Position numbers and translations under genes: made by a program | Shown here: positions 36,272 through 44,473 of the stretch, piece by piece | How positions within the stretch are numbered: position 1 is the first letter of the stretch | Layout: each line of letters begins with the position of its first letter | Assembly (NCBI RefSeq): GCF_003385455.1 | Contig: NZ_QNUF01000014.1 | Span: 55,098-119,097, forward strand | Direction: 5' to 3' | Length of the DNA stretch: 64,000 nt | Source of the DNA: Chryseobacterium rhizosphaerae | GTDB taxonomy: Bacteria; Bacteroidota; Bacteroidia; Flavobacteriales; Weeksellaceae | Notes under the pieces: model-generated | What the model saw: the letters and a program-made list of their open reading frames with translations, nothing else | Told to the model about the DNA's origin: nothing | Databases searched by the model: none

Positions 36272-36814
36272 TTAACCGGCAGCCGGATCGGCAAGTTCTG
36301 TGGTAAGGCCTATAAATTTCAGAAGATTCTTATTGTCAAAAAGCAATGTTGTATAGTACTTCCCTTTTTTGAAAATCAGCTTTGCACCGCCCGAAAATGA
36401 GCTGTCATCTCCTAGCTTTTGGACCTTAGCACCATATTTACCGAATTTGGTTTTACTTTCCTCTAATGTTGTTTTATTCATGACAAGACCAAAAGGCAGG
36501 CCTTCCACAATAATAACTTTATCATCCGGAATATCAAAAAACATTTCGTTGATCACATCGTTTTTTCCAAGGCTACAATATAATTCCAATCCTGATTTGG
36601 TAAGCCATTTAGCATATTTTTCCTCATTGGCATCTCCATAGAAAACAGTTTCTGTATGCAATACTTTAGCAACTTTGTCTGTGGTTTGCGGGAAAATAAA
36701 TTCAGCGTTTTTATCCAATAAAGAACTTAAGCCCTCAGCTTTCTGTGAAAATACAGTTAAGCTTACGAATTGAAAAAGTAGGGTTAAGATAAGGGTGAAC
36801 GGTTTTATTTTCAT
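36272..36814 (-). CDS. Secreted hypothetical protein
   Basis: 180 residues. A signal peptide (cleavage near FSQ-KA, residue 24) is followed by a soluble domain with charged helices and strands (EGLPFGLVMNKTTLEE region). I do not recognise a family. It is probably periplasmic. The next gene upstream, a small membrane protein, lies 53 bp away on the same strand. Confidence 0.75.
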   Translation of the reverse strand: MKIKPFTLILTLLFQFVSLTVFSQKAEGLSSLLDKNAEFIFPQTTDKVAKVLHTETVFYGDANEEKYAKWLTKSGLELYCSLGKNDVINEMFFDIPDDKVIIVEGLPFGLVMNKTTLEESKTKFGKYGAKVQKLGDDSSFSGGAKLIFKKGKYYTTLLFDNKNLLKFIGLTTELADPAAG

Positions 36815-36867
36815 AGGATTATTTTTTAATGGTGATCATTTGATTTTTAAAGATATAAAGTGATGCC

Positions 36868-37116
36868 TTACTTCAGGTTTCTTGATTTTAATTCTTCTTC
36901 TAATGCTTTTTTGTCTTTCCCCCATTTATTGGCAGCAAAAAGAGCAAAAAGCACAGGAAGAAACGTAAAAAGTCCCAAACCATATTTTACAGTGCTGTAG
37001 GTGGCAATACCAATCAGAAATCCCAGAATTACAGCATTGGTAATGTCGTTAGACTTTTTCTTTTTTACTTTCTCTAATAGTTCCTGATCGGTTAACTCCG
37101 TTATTTCTTTTTCCAT
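36868..37116 (-). CDS. Small two-helix membrane protein
   Basis: 82 residues from the ATG at 37116 (a TTG four codons earlier is rejected). A charged N-terminal helix precedes two adjacent hydrophobic segments (AVILGFLIGIATYSTVKYG and LFTFLPVLFALFAANKWG) and a basic tail. Function unknown. A perfect 16-bp palindrome lies 60 bp upstream. Confidence 0.75.
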   Translation of the reverse strand: MEKEITELTDQELLEKVKKKKSNDITNAVILGFLIGIATYSTVKYGLGLFTFLPVLFALFAANKWGKDKKALEEELKSRNLK

Positions 37117-37176
37117 GGCTTGATACAATCTTTTAGTTATTATTTTTTAGTTTTTCATTCTGAAATGTTTTATTCA

Positions 37177-37192
37177 TTCATCAATTGATGAA
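37177..37192. promoter_or_regulatory. Perfect 16-bp palindrome TTCATCAATTGATGAA
   Basis: It lies 61 bp upstream of the small membrane-protein ATG. With its left flank TATTCATT it nearly duplicates the site at 25388-25403 upstream of the ACT gene, so both may be operators of one regulator. Confidence 0.5.
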
Positions 37193-37289
37193 AATAATCC
37201 ACTTTCAGGCGTGTGCTAAAATACAAAAAAGTCAAAACAAACCATGTGACTATAAATACCCGGAAAATCTACTGTATCAATTTCAGAAA

Positions 37290-37988
37290 TCAGATCATCT
37301 TATTCTTGAGTTCTTTATACTTTGAGCGGCCTACAGGCAGTACTTCGCCTGTTTTAAGCAGTACACTGTAGCGGGTACCTGTATTGACGAGCACCTTTTC
37401 AACCTGCGAAAAATTAACTAAATAGGATTTATGGATCCGTTCAAACTGATCAGGAAGAAGCTGGTGTAATAATTCAAGAGACTTGTCGTGGAGCACACTC
37501 CGTCCATTGGTAAGGTGAAGCTCGGTATAGATTCCGGCTCCCTTAATGTAAATAAGTTCTGTAATATTGATGAGACGAACCTGTCCGGCTTTTTTTACAG
37601 CAAGATATTTAATGTCTTCTTCCACTTTTAAAGCAGGGCTTACAAACCGTGTCAAGGCTTTAAAAAGCCGCTCCTGATCGAAAGGTTTTGGAACAAAATC
37701 AAGCACCCCATAGGCAAAAGCAGTAATAGCCTTATCGGTATTAGCCGAAACAATAATCGTATGAAAAGAGGCCGCTACCATCTGTTCCAATATTTCAAAT
37801 CCATTATCTCCATTGAGATTAAGGTCCAGAAGCAACAGATCAGGAAGCTGATTTCTAATTTGATCAAGTCCTTTCTGTAAAGAGTCACAAATACTAATTG
37901 TAACGGGTTTACTTGCAAAGAATTCGATGGTCATTCGTTCCAGGCGGCGGGCAATCCTTGCCTCATCCTCTATAATCAGTATATTCAT
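37290..37988 (-). CDS. LytTR-type response regulator
   Basis: 232 residues. The receiver (1-120) has acidic pair DE in IIEDEARI and phospho-acceptor Asp in LLLLDLNLNGDNG. The LytTR DNA-binding domain (about 130-232) has IKGAGIYTELHLTNGR and the C-terminal FERIHKSYLVNFSQVEKV. Its first codon overlaps the kinase stop (4 bp). The likely target is the divergent TonB receptor or its own operon. Confidence 0.92.
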   Translation of the reverse strand: MNILIIEDEARIARRLERMTIEFFASKPVTISICDSLQKGLDQIRNQLPDLLLLDLNLNGDNGFEILEQMVAASFHTIIVSANTDKAITAFAYGVLDFVPKPFDQERLFKALTRFVSPALKVEEDIKYLAVKKAGQVRLINITELIYIKGAGIYTELHLTNGRSVLHDKSLELLHQLLPDQFERIHKSYLVNFSQVEKVLVNTGTRYSVLLKTGEVLPVGRSKYKELKNKMI

Positions 37989-39727
37989 TGTCGTAAAATA
38001 TGAATGGTAGATATCCAGCCGTTTTCAGTAGCAACTGAATCGAAGGTCCAGTTTTGGCCATAGCTTTCAGTCAGCCGTGCTCTAATATATTTAAAGCCAT
38101 TTCCTCCAGTCCTCTTCGTCATCACTTTCCGGTTTTCTGCCAGTGTTTCAAAAGTATACTCATGGGTTTTCTCTTTCAAAAAATAAGAGAGCACAAATTT
38201 CACAGTATTTCCCGGTAAAGGTTCACTATGAGTTATACCATTTTCCAGTAAAGTATGAATAATAGCCGGCGGTATGAGCTGCTCTTCATCTATTCCCACC
38301 TCTTCCCAAATGTAATTGATTTCTTTACGAAACCCCATAATCGATATATGCTGCCGGCAAAGCTCCAGTTCTTTGGTAATAGGAATTAGAGTTTGCTCGG
38401 AAATTTCATTCATAATGTCAAATTCTGTAGCCAGTGCCTGTATGAACCGTGAGCCTTCCTTAGGAGATTCTTCTACCCAATCCATCATGGAGGTCAGCGT
38501 ATTTCTTAAAAAATGAGGCTGAATATTCTTTTTAAGCAATTCTAACTGTAATCTTGAAGAAAGCAATACTGCATTCTGATGTTCTGTTTCAATGACACTT
38601 GCCCTAATGGAATGAAGGTAAAGCATACTCAATACAATGACGGTAAAACTGATAAACAGGCCAAAGTCATAAACCACCAATTTATTAACCAAAGCACTGA
38701 TTACAAGTGCTGCTAGCGCTATAAAACCTCCTTTTTCTTTTTGAATAATACCATTCAAAACTACAATGAAAGCTGCAATCAGCATGGCCAAACTATAAAG
38801 ACGTGCGGTAAGATCATAAGCTCCATAATGTACAATGTAAAGCAATACTAATGTAATAAGTAAGGCCCCCATCAACCATTTTCCCTGTTTACAATTAAAC
38901 TGAATAATAAAATATAAAGGCACCAGCAGGGCATTGGCAAAGGTAAGCCATCCGATGATTTCAAGGCGTACAAAAAAATCAGTATACGGGATTACAACAT
39001 GGAATTTCAGGTATTCCATGATCAGTAAAACAAAAAAAAGAAAACATATAGAAGCAAAGATCAGGGTATCCCATGGCCTGCGCCTGCTGTTCAGGTAAAG
39101 AAAAAAATAATAGACGGCCGCAATCAGAAAAGCTCCTGCCATCAGATTCATATAAGACATTGTCACCAAAGGTTTTGTTAATAATGCCGTATAGCTATCC
39201 ATCTTAAAATCTACAGAACGTTGTACCTCAGGAAAAAATGATTGCGAACTGCGCAAGGCAACGGTATGGAAACCCGGTGAAATCAAATGGTCCGGAACCC
39301 TGTAATAACTGCTCTCAGTCCCCGGCATTTCTGGCTTTCCATGTTGGGGAAGCTGTCCGTTGTGTCCAATCAGTACTCCATCCCAATATACCTCAAAAGC
39401 ACCAAAAGACTGAATCTGAAGGCCAAGAGGTTTCAGCTCATTTTCCACCGGACGTAGCTCAAAATGGGTTCTCGACCAAAATATCCTGTCCAGGGTATTT
39501 CCCCTGGTCTGAGACCAGCCTTTATCATCATAATCTTTTGCTGCCCATGCTTTGTTATCACCTGTTTTATAGACAGGTATCGGTTCTTCAGTACGGATCA
39601 CAGGTCTGGTCAGTGCACTGAGCAATGTCAACAAAAATAACAGGTTATGCATGATGTAAATATACAAGGTAATTTTCAAAGCCTGATGGCTGTTTAGAAG
39701 CTTATAGAGTCGTTGAAATGTTTTCAC
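37985..39727 (-). CDS. LytS/YehU-like histidine kinase with 7TM-DISM sensor
   Basis: 580 residues, GTG start at 39727. An N-terminal hydrophobic helix and an extracytoplasmic beta-rich sensor (about 40-190, 7TMR-DISMED2-like) precede seven transmembrane helices (about 190-375). The His_kinase domain has QPHFLRNTL in place of the usual NPHFLFN, and a C-terminal HATPase with NGFKYIRARL. The sensor type is often carbohydrate-responsive. The start lies 35 bp from the divergent TonB receptor start. Confidence 0.9.
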   Translation of the reverse strand: MKTFQRLYKLLNSHQALKITLYIYIMHNLLFLLTLLSALTRPVIRTEEPIPVYKTGDNKAWAAKDYDDKGWSQTRGNTLDRIFWSRTHFELRPVENELKPLGLQIQSFGAFEVYWDGVLIGHNGQLPQHGKPEMPGTESSYYRVPDHLISPGFHTVALRSSQSFFPEVQRSVDFKMDSYTALLTKPLVTMSYMNLMAGAFLIAAVYYFFLYLNSRRRPWDTLIFASICFLFFVLLIMEYLKFHVVIPYTDFFVRLEIIGWLTFANALLVPLYFIIQFNCKQGKWLMGALLITLVLLYIVHYGAYDLTARLYSLAMLIAAFIVVLNGIIQKEKGGFIALAALVISALVNKLVVYDFGLFISFTVIVLSMLYLHSIRASVIETEHQNAVLLSSRLQLELLKKNIQPHFLRNTLTSMMDWVEESPKEGSRFIQALATEFDIMNEISEQTLIPITKELELCRQHISIMGFRKEINYIWEEVGIDEEQLIPPAIIHTLLENGITHSEPLPGNTVKFVLSYFLKEKTHEYTFETLAENRKVMTKRTGGNGFKYIRARLTESYGQNWTFDSVATENGWISTIHILRQ

Positions 39728-39762
39728 AGATAACCGGTTTATCCGTGATCTAAATTTACATC

Positions 39763-42138
39763 ATGAAACTATTAGCAACACCTTTTCTTATCTTTATAAC
39801 TGTGTCTTACTGCTTTGCACAGACAGGTCAGATAACCGGTATCATCCATGAAAAACAAGGTACCTCCATACCGCATGTAACCGTCACGGTAAGAAGTAAC
39901 ACAGAAAGTCCTGTTGCCGCCGGAATTTCGGATACCAAGGGTGCTTTCCGACTGGAAAACATCCCTGCAGGGAATTACACAATCAGCTACAATCTGATCG
40001 GATTTCAGGCGATCAGTAAACCTTTACAGGTACACCCCAATGAAGTAATCAACCTTGGAACCATCGTTTTAGAACCCGATACCAAGTTATTACAGGAGGT
40101 AAATGTAACGGCTCAGCGATCATCAGTCAGTTTAAAACTTGATAAAAAGGTTTTCGAGGTGGGTAAAGATGTCGTCTCCCAATCCGGGGCGGTGACCGAC
40201 TTACTCAATATTGTACCTTCAGTAAGTGTCAGTCCCGGAGGAACAATCAGCCTGCGTGGAAATAGCAGTGTATTGGTACTCGTGGACGGGCGTCGTACGG
40301 GATTAACCCAAAATAATGCCCTGGAACAGCTTCCTGCCGATCAGGTAGAGCGTATAGAAGTCATCACCAATCCTTCTTCCCGATTCGATGCAGCGGGTTC
40401 CGCAGGGATCATCAATATCATTCTTAAAAAAAATAAGAAGGCCGGATTCAGTGGCCAATTGCGTCTGGTGGGTGGTATTCCTAATGAAACCCGTATAAGT
40501 CCCAGTTTAAGTTATAAATCCAATAGAATTAATTTATTTGCAACTTACGGAATACGGTTATCAGATTATGTTGGTTTATATACCATGCAGCAATCTAACA
40601 GACTTTCCGGGACCCCGGTATACCTGAATCAACGTCAGGATGAAGACCGGCATGATGATGCAAGACTACTCTATTTTGGTGCAGACTTTCAAATCAATGA
40701 TCATAACACGATCACTGCTGCTTTCATGCGGAATTCAACCAATGATCATGACAAGACCCGGCTAAGTTATTTATATTCCGGAAAAAACAGCGTTCCTGAC
40801 AGCAGCCTCAGCCGAAGTGGTGAATCATGGGAAAAACGAAGTTATAACCAGCTCGAATTTAATTATACTAAAACTTTTGAGAAAGCAGGTAAAAAGTTGA
40901 CGGTAGATATGCAATATGATTTCTGGGACAGCGATAAAGACTGGAATTTATCCACCAGCAAAATTTTACCCGTTACCACTACATTCCCTATGATCAGGAC
41001 AAGTTCTTTCGGAAAAAGTAAGGACCTGATGATTAAGACCGATATGGTACAGCCTTTAGATAGCACTTCTACCCTGGAATTTGGTTTAAAAATGGAAGAC
41101 CGCAGGGTAAACTCTGATTTTATTGCAGAGCAACAGAATACTGCAAGCTGGGAAATTATTGATGGGATCGACAATCATCTCTTGTATAAAGAACTGATAG
41201 GAAGTGCCTATATACAGTTTTCCGGTAAAACAGGCGCTTTTGGTTATCAGGCAGGCCTTCGTGGTGAGCTCACTCATATCGGTATTGATGACCGTGCAGG
41301 CAATTACACGAATCAAAAGAATTACAATCGTCTGTTTCCAACATTAAATATCAGCTATCGTTTCAATGCTGCCGCCAACCTGCAAGCCAGCTACAGTAAA
41401 CGTATCAACAGACCCAGACTGGGAATGCTTTATCCGTTTAATGAGCTTACTGATTTGAGCACCCGTTATGTTGGCAATCCGGATCTTAACCCATCTTACG
41501 CCAATGTATTTGAACTGGCTTTCCTCAAAAACTGGAAAACATTTACTGTTAACCCATCTATTTATCACCAACGAAATAACGGCGTAATAGAGGATTATAC
41601 TTTCCGGGATGCTCACGGTTTATTGATCACCATGCCAGTGAATATTAATAAAGAAACACGTACCGGTTTTGAGCTCTCTCTACTCTACACCCCTTTCAAA
41701 TGGCTACAGGCAAATGCTGAGCTGAATGTGTATCACTATAAGGAGCAAGGCAGTTATCAAAATCAAAACTTTGATTATTCCGGTAATACACTTACAGCCC
41801 GCCTGAGTTCCCAACTAAAATTTAAAAATAAGCTTTCTTTTCAGGCAGTCTATAACTTCAGAGGAGCTAATGCTACAGCACAAACCCGTACAGACGCACT
41901 GCACAGTATTGACCTGGGGCTCAGCAAGACTTTTTGGAAAGATAAAGCAACACTTACGCTGGATGTAAGTAATTTGTTTGAACTCCGAAAGTTTAACACC
42001 AGAACTATTGGATCGGACTATGAAATTAATCAAACCAGCATTCCCAATGCGGCCCGTTATCGTCTGACATTAGTTTATCGTTTTAATCAAAAGGATAATC
42101 AGACGGTGCGACAAGCTAAAAGTGGCAACAGAGATTAG
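39763..42138 (+). CDS. TonB-dependent outer-membrane receptor
   Basis: 791 residues. Signal peptide (to about residue 20), CarboxypepD_reg-like domain (about 22-105), plug (VLVLVDGRRTGL and QVERIEVITNPSSRFDAAGSAGIINI), and an outer-membrane beta-barrel of the OMP_b-brl_3 type ending near VYRFN, followed by a short polar tail rather than a terminal Phe. It is divergent from the LytTR/kinase pair by 35 bp, so regulation by that pair is likely. Ligand unknown. Confidence 0.92.
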   Translation: MKLLATPFLIFITVSYCFAQTGQITGIIHEKQGTSIPHVTVTVRSNTESPVAAGISDTKGAFRLENIPAGNYTISYNLIGFQAISKPLQVHPNEVINLGTIVLEPDTKLLQEVNVTAQRSSVSLKLDKKVFEVGKDVVSQSGAVTDLLNIVPSVSVSPGGTISLRGNSSVLVLVDGRRTGLTQNNALEQLPADQVERIEVITNPSSRFDAAGSAGIINIILKKNKKAGFSGQLRLVGGIPNETRISPSLSYKSNRINLFATYGIRLSDYVGLYTMQQSNRLSGTPVYLNQRQDEDRHDDARLLYFGADFQINDHNTITAAFMRNSTNDHDKTRLSYLYSGKNSVPDSSLSRSGESWEKRSYNQLEFNYTKTFEKAGKKLTVDMQYDFWDSDKDWNLSTSKILPVTTTFPMIRTSSFGKSKDLMIKTDMVQPLDSTSTLEFGLKMEDRRVNSDFIAEQQNTASWEIIDGIDNHLLYKELIGSAYIQFSGKTGAFGYQAGLRGELTHIGIDDRAGNYTNQKNYNRLFPTLNISYRFNAAANLQASYSKRINRPRLGMLYPFNELTDLSTRYVGNPDLNPSYANVFELAFLKNWKTFTVNPSIYHQRNNGVIEDYTFRDAHGLLITMPVNINKETRTGFELSLLYTPFKWLQANAELNVYHYKEQGSYQNQNFDYSGNTLTARLSSQLKFKNKLSFQAVYNFRGANATAQTRTDALHSIDLGLSKTFWKDKATLTLDVSNLFELRKFNTRTIGSDYEINQTSIPNAARYRLTLVYRFNQKDNQTVRQAKSGNRD

Positions 42139-42151
42139 CCTATATGAACAT

Positions 42152-42184
42152 AAAAAGGACCCCCTTAGAAAAGAGGTCCTTTTT
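42152..42184 (+). terminator. Terminator (copy A of the repeated tail)
   Basis: AAAAAGGACC (42152-42161 region) pairs with GGTCCTTTTT (42175-42184). It ends the TonB receptor transcript and can also serve the minus-strand terpene synthase. Confidence 0.8.
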
Positions 42185-42267
42185 CATTCGTCTTATATTC
42201 CCAAGTTTTTTCTCCGTTATTTTAGAATACCCGGATTGAGTGGTCTTTGAGTATTTTATACAAATCC
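42152..42267. repeat. Repeated tail-plus-terminator element, copy A
   Basis: A hairpin (42152-42184), a 41-bp AT-rich spacer and a conserved core (42226-42267, starting AATACCCGGATTGAG) match copy B at 44357-44468 in the same orientation and with the same spacing. It lies just after the terpene synthase stop. Confidence 0.7.
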
Positions 42268-42300
42268 AGTGATTTTATTCTCAGATAATATTTTGATGAC

Positions 42301-43257
42301 TTAAATAAGTTGGTCTGATGGTTTATATCTGTTGGTTTCTTCAAACCAGTTCAGATAGCCGCTGATCCATAAGCCCTGCCCTTCCAGAAATTTCTTCACC
42401 ACCGGCGTATAGATACCAAAATCGGGAATATCATTATACAGATCCATAAAGCACTCCACACGGGAGTTATACATCTGAACAGCTTCATCAAAAGCATCTT
42501 CAATTGAACATTTCCGTTCATTCTGGATAACCAATACAAGGTTCATCGCTTCATCATCCCGCATTTCTTTTTCCAATGAAATCAGATCATTACTCCAGGC
42601 AAATAAATCTCCTGCCAGGATGCGGGCTTGCTGGATAAAAGGATGCACTACAATATAATCAGGTAAAATACCTGTTACCAACTCTATCTTATCATTTACA
42701 GTAGCCATAGCCACATTTTTTCTACGAATGGGTATATATTCATTAATGGTGGGATAGTTAATGTTCTTACGGTAGCTTATCGATGAATCTATTTCTATCC
42801 CTTCAAGATATTGAGAGATATCGTATACATATCTTTTCATCCAATCTTCTGTTGCAATATTTTCAAATTCCCTCATAAAGATAGAAAACTGATGAATAAT
42901 AGGATTTTCTTCCGGTTCTGGAATTGTACCCCGCGCTATTTCCATCATACGATAAGTTACCTTTGGCAATTCATCCCCCTGAAGTGGAGCATAATAATCA
43001 TCCTGGGCAATCCCCCACAACAAAGCTCTGGTGATGGAAGTCAATACGGGGAGAGAAGCATCCGGCCAGCAATGGGCAGCCCAGGAAGCACCATTGAGCC
43101 TCATCATCATTTTGACAAAGGATGGGGATAAAGAACTATATTCTTCCCTGATCCATCTTTCGCTCTCTTCCTTAAGGAACTCTGCATGTGGACTTATACG
43201 TTGCGGAAACGGGTTCAGTAACAAAACTTTAAGGTCTTTTGTGATTGTTTTATTCAT
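42301..43257 (-). CDS. Class I terpene synthase
   Basis: 318 residues, all-alpha. The metal-binding Asp-rich motif is D86-D87 (AQDDYY; the terminal acidic residue of DDxxD/E is absent). The NSE triad is N223-D-L-x-S227-x3-E231 (NDLISLEKE). The effector arginine is near R178/R179, and the terminal RY pair is R310-Y311. These mark a cyclase of prenyl diphosphate (sesqui- or diterpene), releasing diphosphate. No prenyltransferase is adjacent. It is divergent from a methyltransferase gene across 195 bp, suggesting a small pathway for a methylated terpenoid. Confidence 0.9.
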   Translation of the reverse strand: MNKTITKDLKVLLLNPFPQRISPHAEFLKEESERWIREEYSSLSPSFVKMMMRLNGASWAAHCWPDASLPVLTSITRALLWGIAQDDYYAPLQGDELPKVTYRMMEIARGTIPEPEENPIIHQFSIFMREFENIATEDWMKRYVYDISQYLEGIEIDSSISYRKNINYPTINEYIPIRRKNVAMATVNDKIELVTGILPDYIVVHPFIQQARILAGDLFAWSNDLISLEKEMRDDEAMNLVLVIQNERKCSIEDAFDEAVQMYNSRVECFMDLYNDIPDFGIYTPVVKKFLEGQGLWISGYLNWFEETNRYKPSDQLI

Positions 43258-43452
43258 TAATTTGAATGTTTACATGATTTGAATTCAGTTTTATTTTAAT
43301 TTCCCACGTAATTTAACTATTATTAATCATAATATTTTTTATTTAAATTATTTAATCCAAAATAAAATAATTTAAACAAATATTTAAAACATAACAATTT
43401 ATTATAACTACATTTAACAAATACCAGTTCTCATTTAAAAAATTTATTCTCC

Positions 43453-44298
43453 GTGAACGCTCATATTAAAACCAATGTCCCTCTTACTTCTGCTTTAGTG
43501 CTACAACAATCAAATTCAGTATACACTTCTGATCTGGAGAAAAGATATCTTGAATATATTGACTTCGGCTCTATAGCGGCTGCCAATCAACAGATGACTT
43601 CCGTTTCTGCCACTATTAGCGATGTAATCTGCTTAAGGAAAAGATATATCAGAAAAGCACTTTCAGAACTACTCCTTTCCCATCCTCAACAACAGGTATG
43701 CATTCTTGGAGCCGGCCTGGATCCATTATCAATTTTTCTGTTGGAGCACTGTGCAGATAGGATCAGCCATATTTTCGAAGTAGACGGAAGCGATACTATT
43801 CACACTAAAGCAACAATTTATTCAGATTTGATTTCTGATACCGATCTTCCTCATTGTATTCAATGTAATTTAACGGATACCAAACTACTTATGGAGACAT
43901 TGCAGCTACAGGGATATCAACCTGAAAAGCCTTCCGTTATTATTTTTGAAGGAGTTGTTCACTATATCCATAATCATCAATTTATTACACTGATGCAAAG
44001 GTTTAGATCTGGAGATAAGCACAATAGGGTAATCATGGATTATTGCCTTGAACTTACAGATGTACCTGAGTATGCGCAACCTCTTCACAATACTATTATA
44101 GACATGTTTGAAAAGTTTATAGATGACCGTGTAAACCTGTATTCCAGAAAAGGAATAATGGCAGTCATCAATGATTTAAATGTCAGTAGCATCCAAATGG
44201 ACAGCGTAAAAAATGTCGAATTTCAGCTGAATGGAAATAATAAACTGTTTCATCAGCAGGGTGAAGGACTGCTGGAAATGCTCACTTTTTCTATCTGA
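43453..44298 (+). CDS. LCMT/PPM1-family SAM-dependent methyltransferase
   Basis: 281 residues. The only possible start is GTG at 43453: an in-frame stop lies a few codons upstream and the next ATG is at residue 48. The SAM-binding motif is ILGAGLDPLS (84-93), followed by the acidic IFEVDGS and IIFEGVVHYI. This is the leucine carboxyl methyltransferase fold, which in bacteria often O-methylates carboxylates or hydroxyls in natural-product pathways. It is divergent from the terpene synthase; a near-consensus -7 element TACATTTA (43409-43416) lies upstream. Its product is unknown. Confidence 0.85.
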   Translation: MNAHIKTNVPLTSALVLQQSNSVYTSDLEKRYLEYIDFGSIAAANQQMTSVSATISDVICLRKRYIRKALSELLLSHPQQQVCILGAGLDPLSIFLLEHCADRISHIFEVDGSDTIHTKATIYSDLISDTDLPHCIQCNLTDTKLLMETLQLQGYQPEKPSVIIFEGVVHYIHNHQFITLMQRFRSGDKHNRVIMDYCLELTDVPEYAQPLHNTIIDMFEKFIDDRVNLYSRKGIMAVINDLNVSSIQMDSVKNVEFQLNGNNKLFHQQGEGLLEMLTFSI

Positions 44299-44356
44299 CC
44301 CGGTTATTCCAAACATACACATCAGACGATATTCATACTGAGTCTTGAATTACAAT

Positions 44357-44388
44357 AAAAAAAGACCTCTTTCGTAAGGAGGTCTTAT
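44357..44388 (-). terminator. Terminator (copy B of the repeated tail)
   Basis: AAGACCTC (44362-44369) pairs with GAGGTCTT (44379-44386). The A run at 44357-44363 gives a T run on the minus strand, so it ends the serine hydrolase transcript. Confidence 0.75.
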
Positions 44389-44468
44389 TGGTTTTATATT
44401 CATGGGTTTCTTTTCCTATTCTTTAAAAATACCCGGATTGAGCAGTCTATGAGCATTTTATAAAATCC
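44357..44468. repeat. Repeated tail-plus-terminator element, copy B
   Basis: Diverged direct copy of 42152-42267: hairpin, 41-bp spacer, and core 44428-44468 with the same AATACCCGGATTGAG start. It lies just after the stop of a minus-strand gene, as copy A does. Confidence 0.7.
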
Positions 44469-44473
44469 ATTAA

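Noticed and set aside
40863..42033. Several antisense ORFs across the TonB receptor
   Set aside because: They are short, unrelated to any family and lie opposite a well-supported gene.
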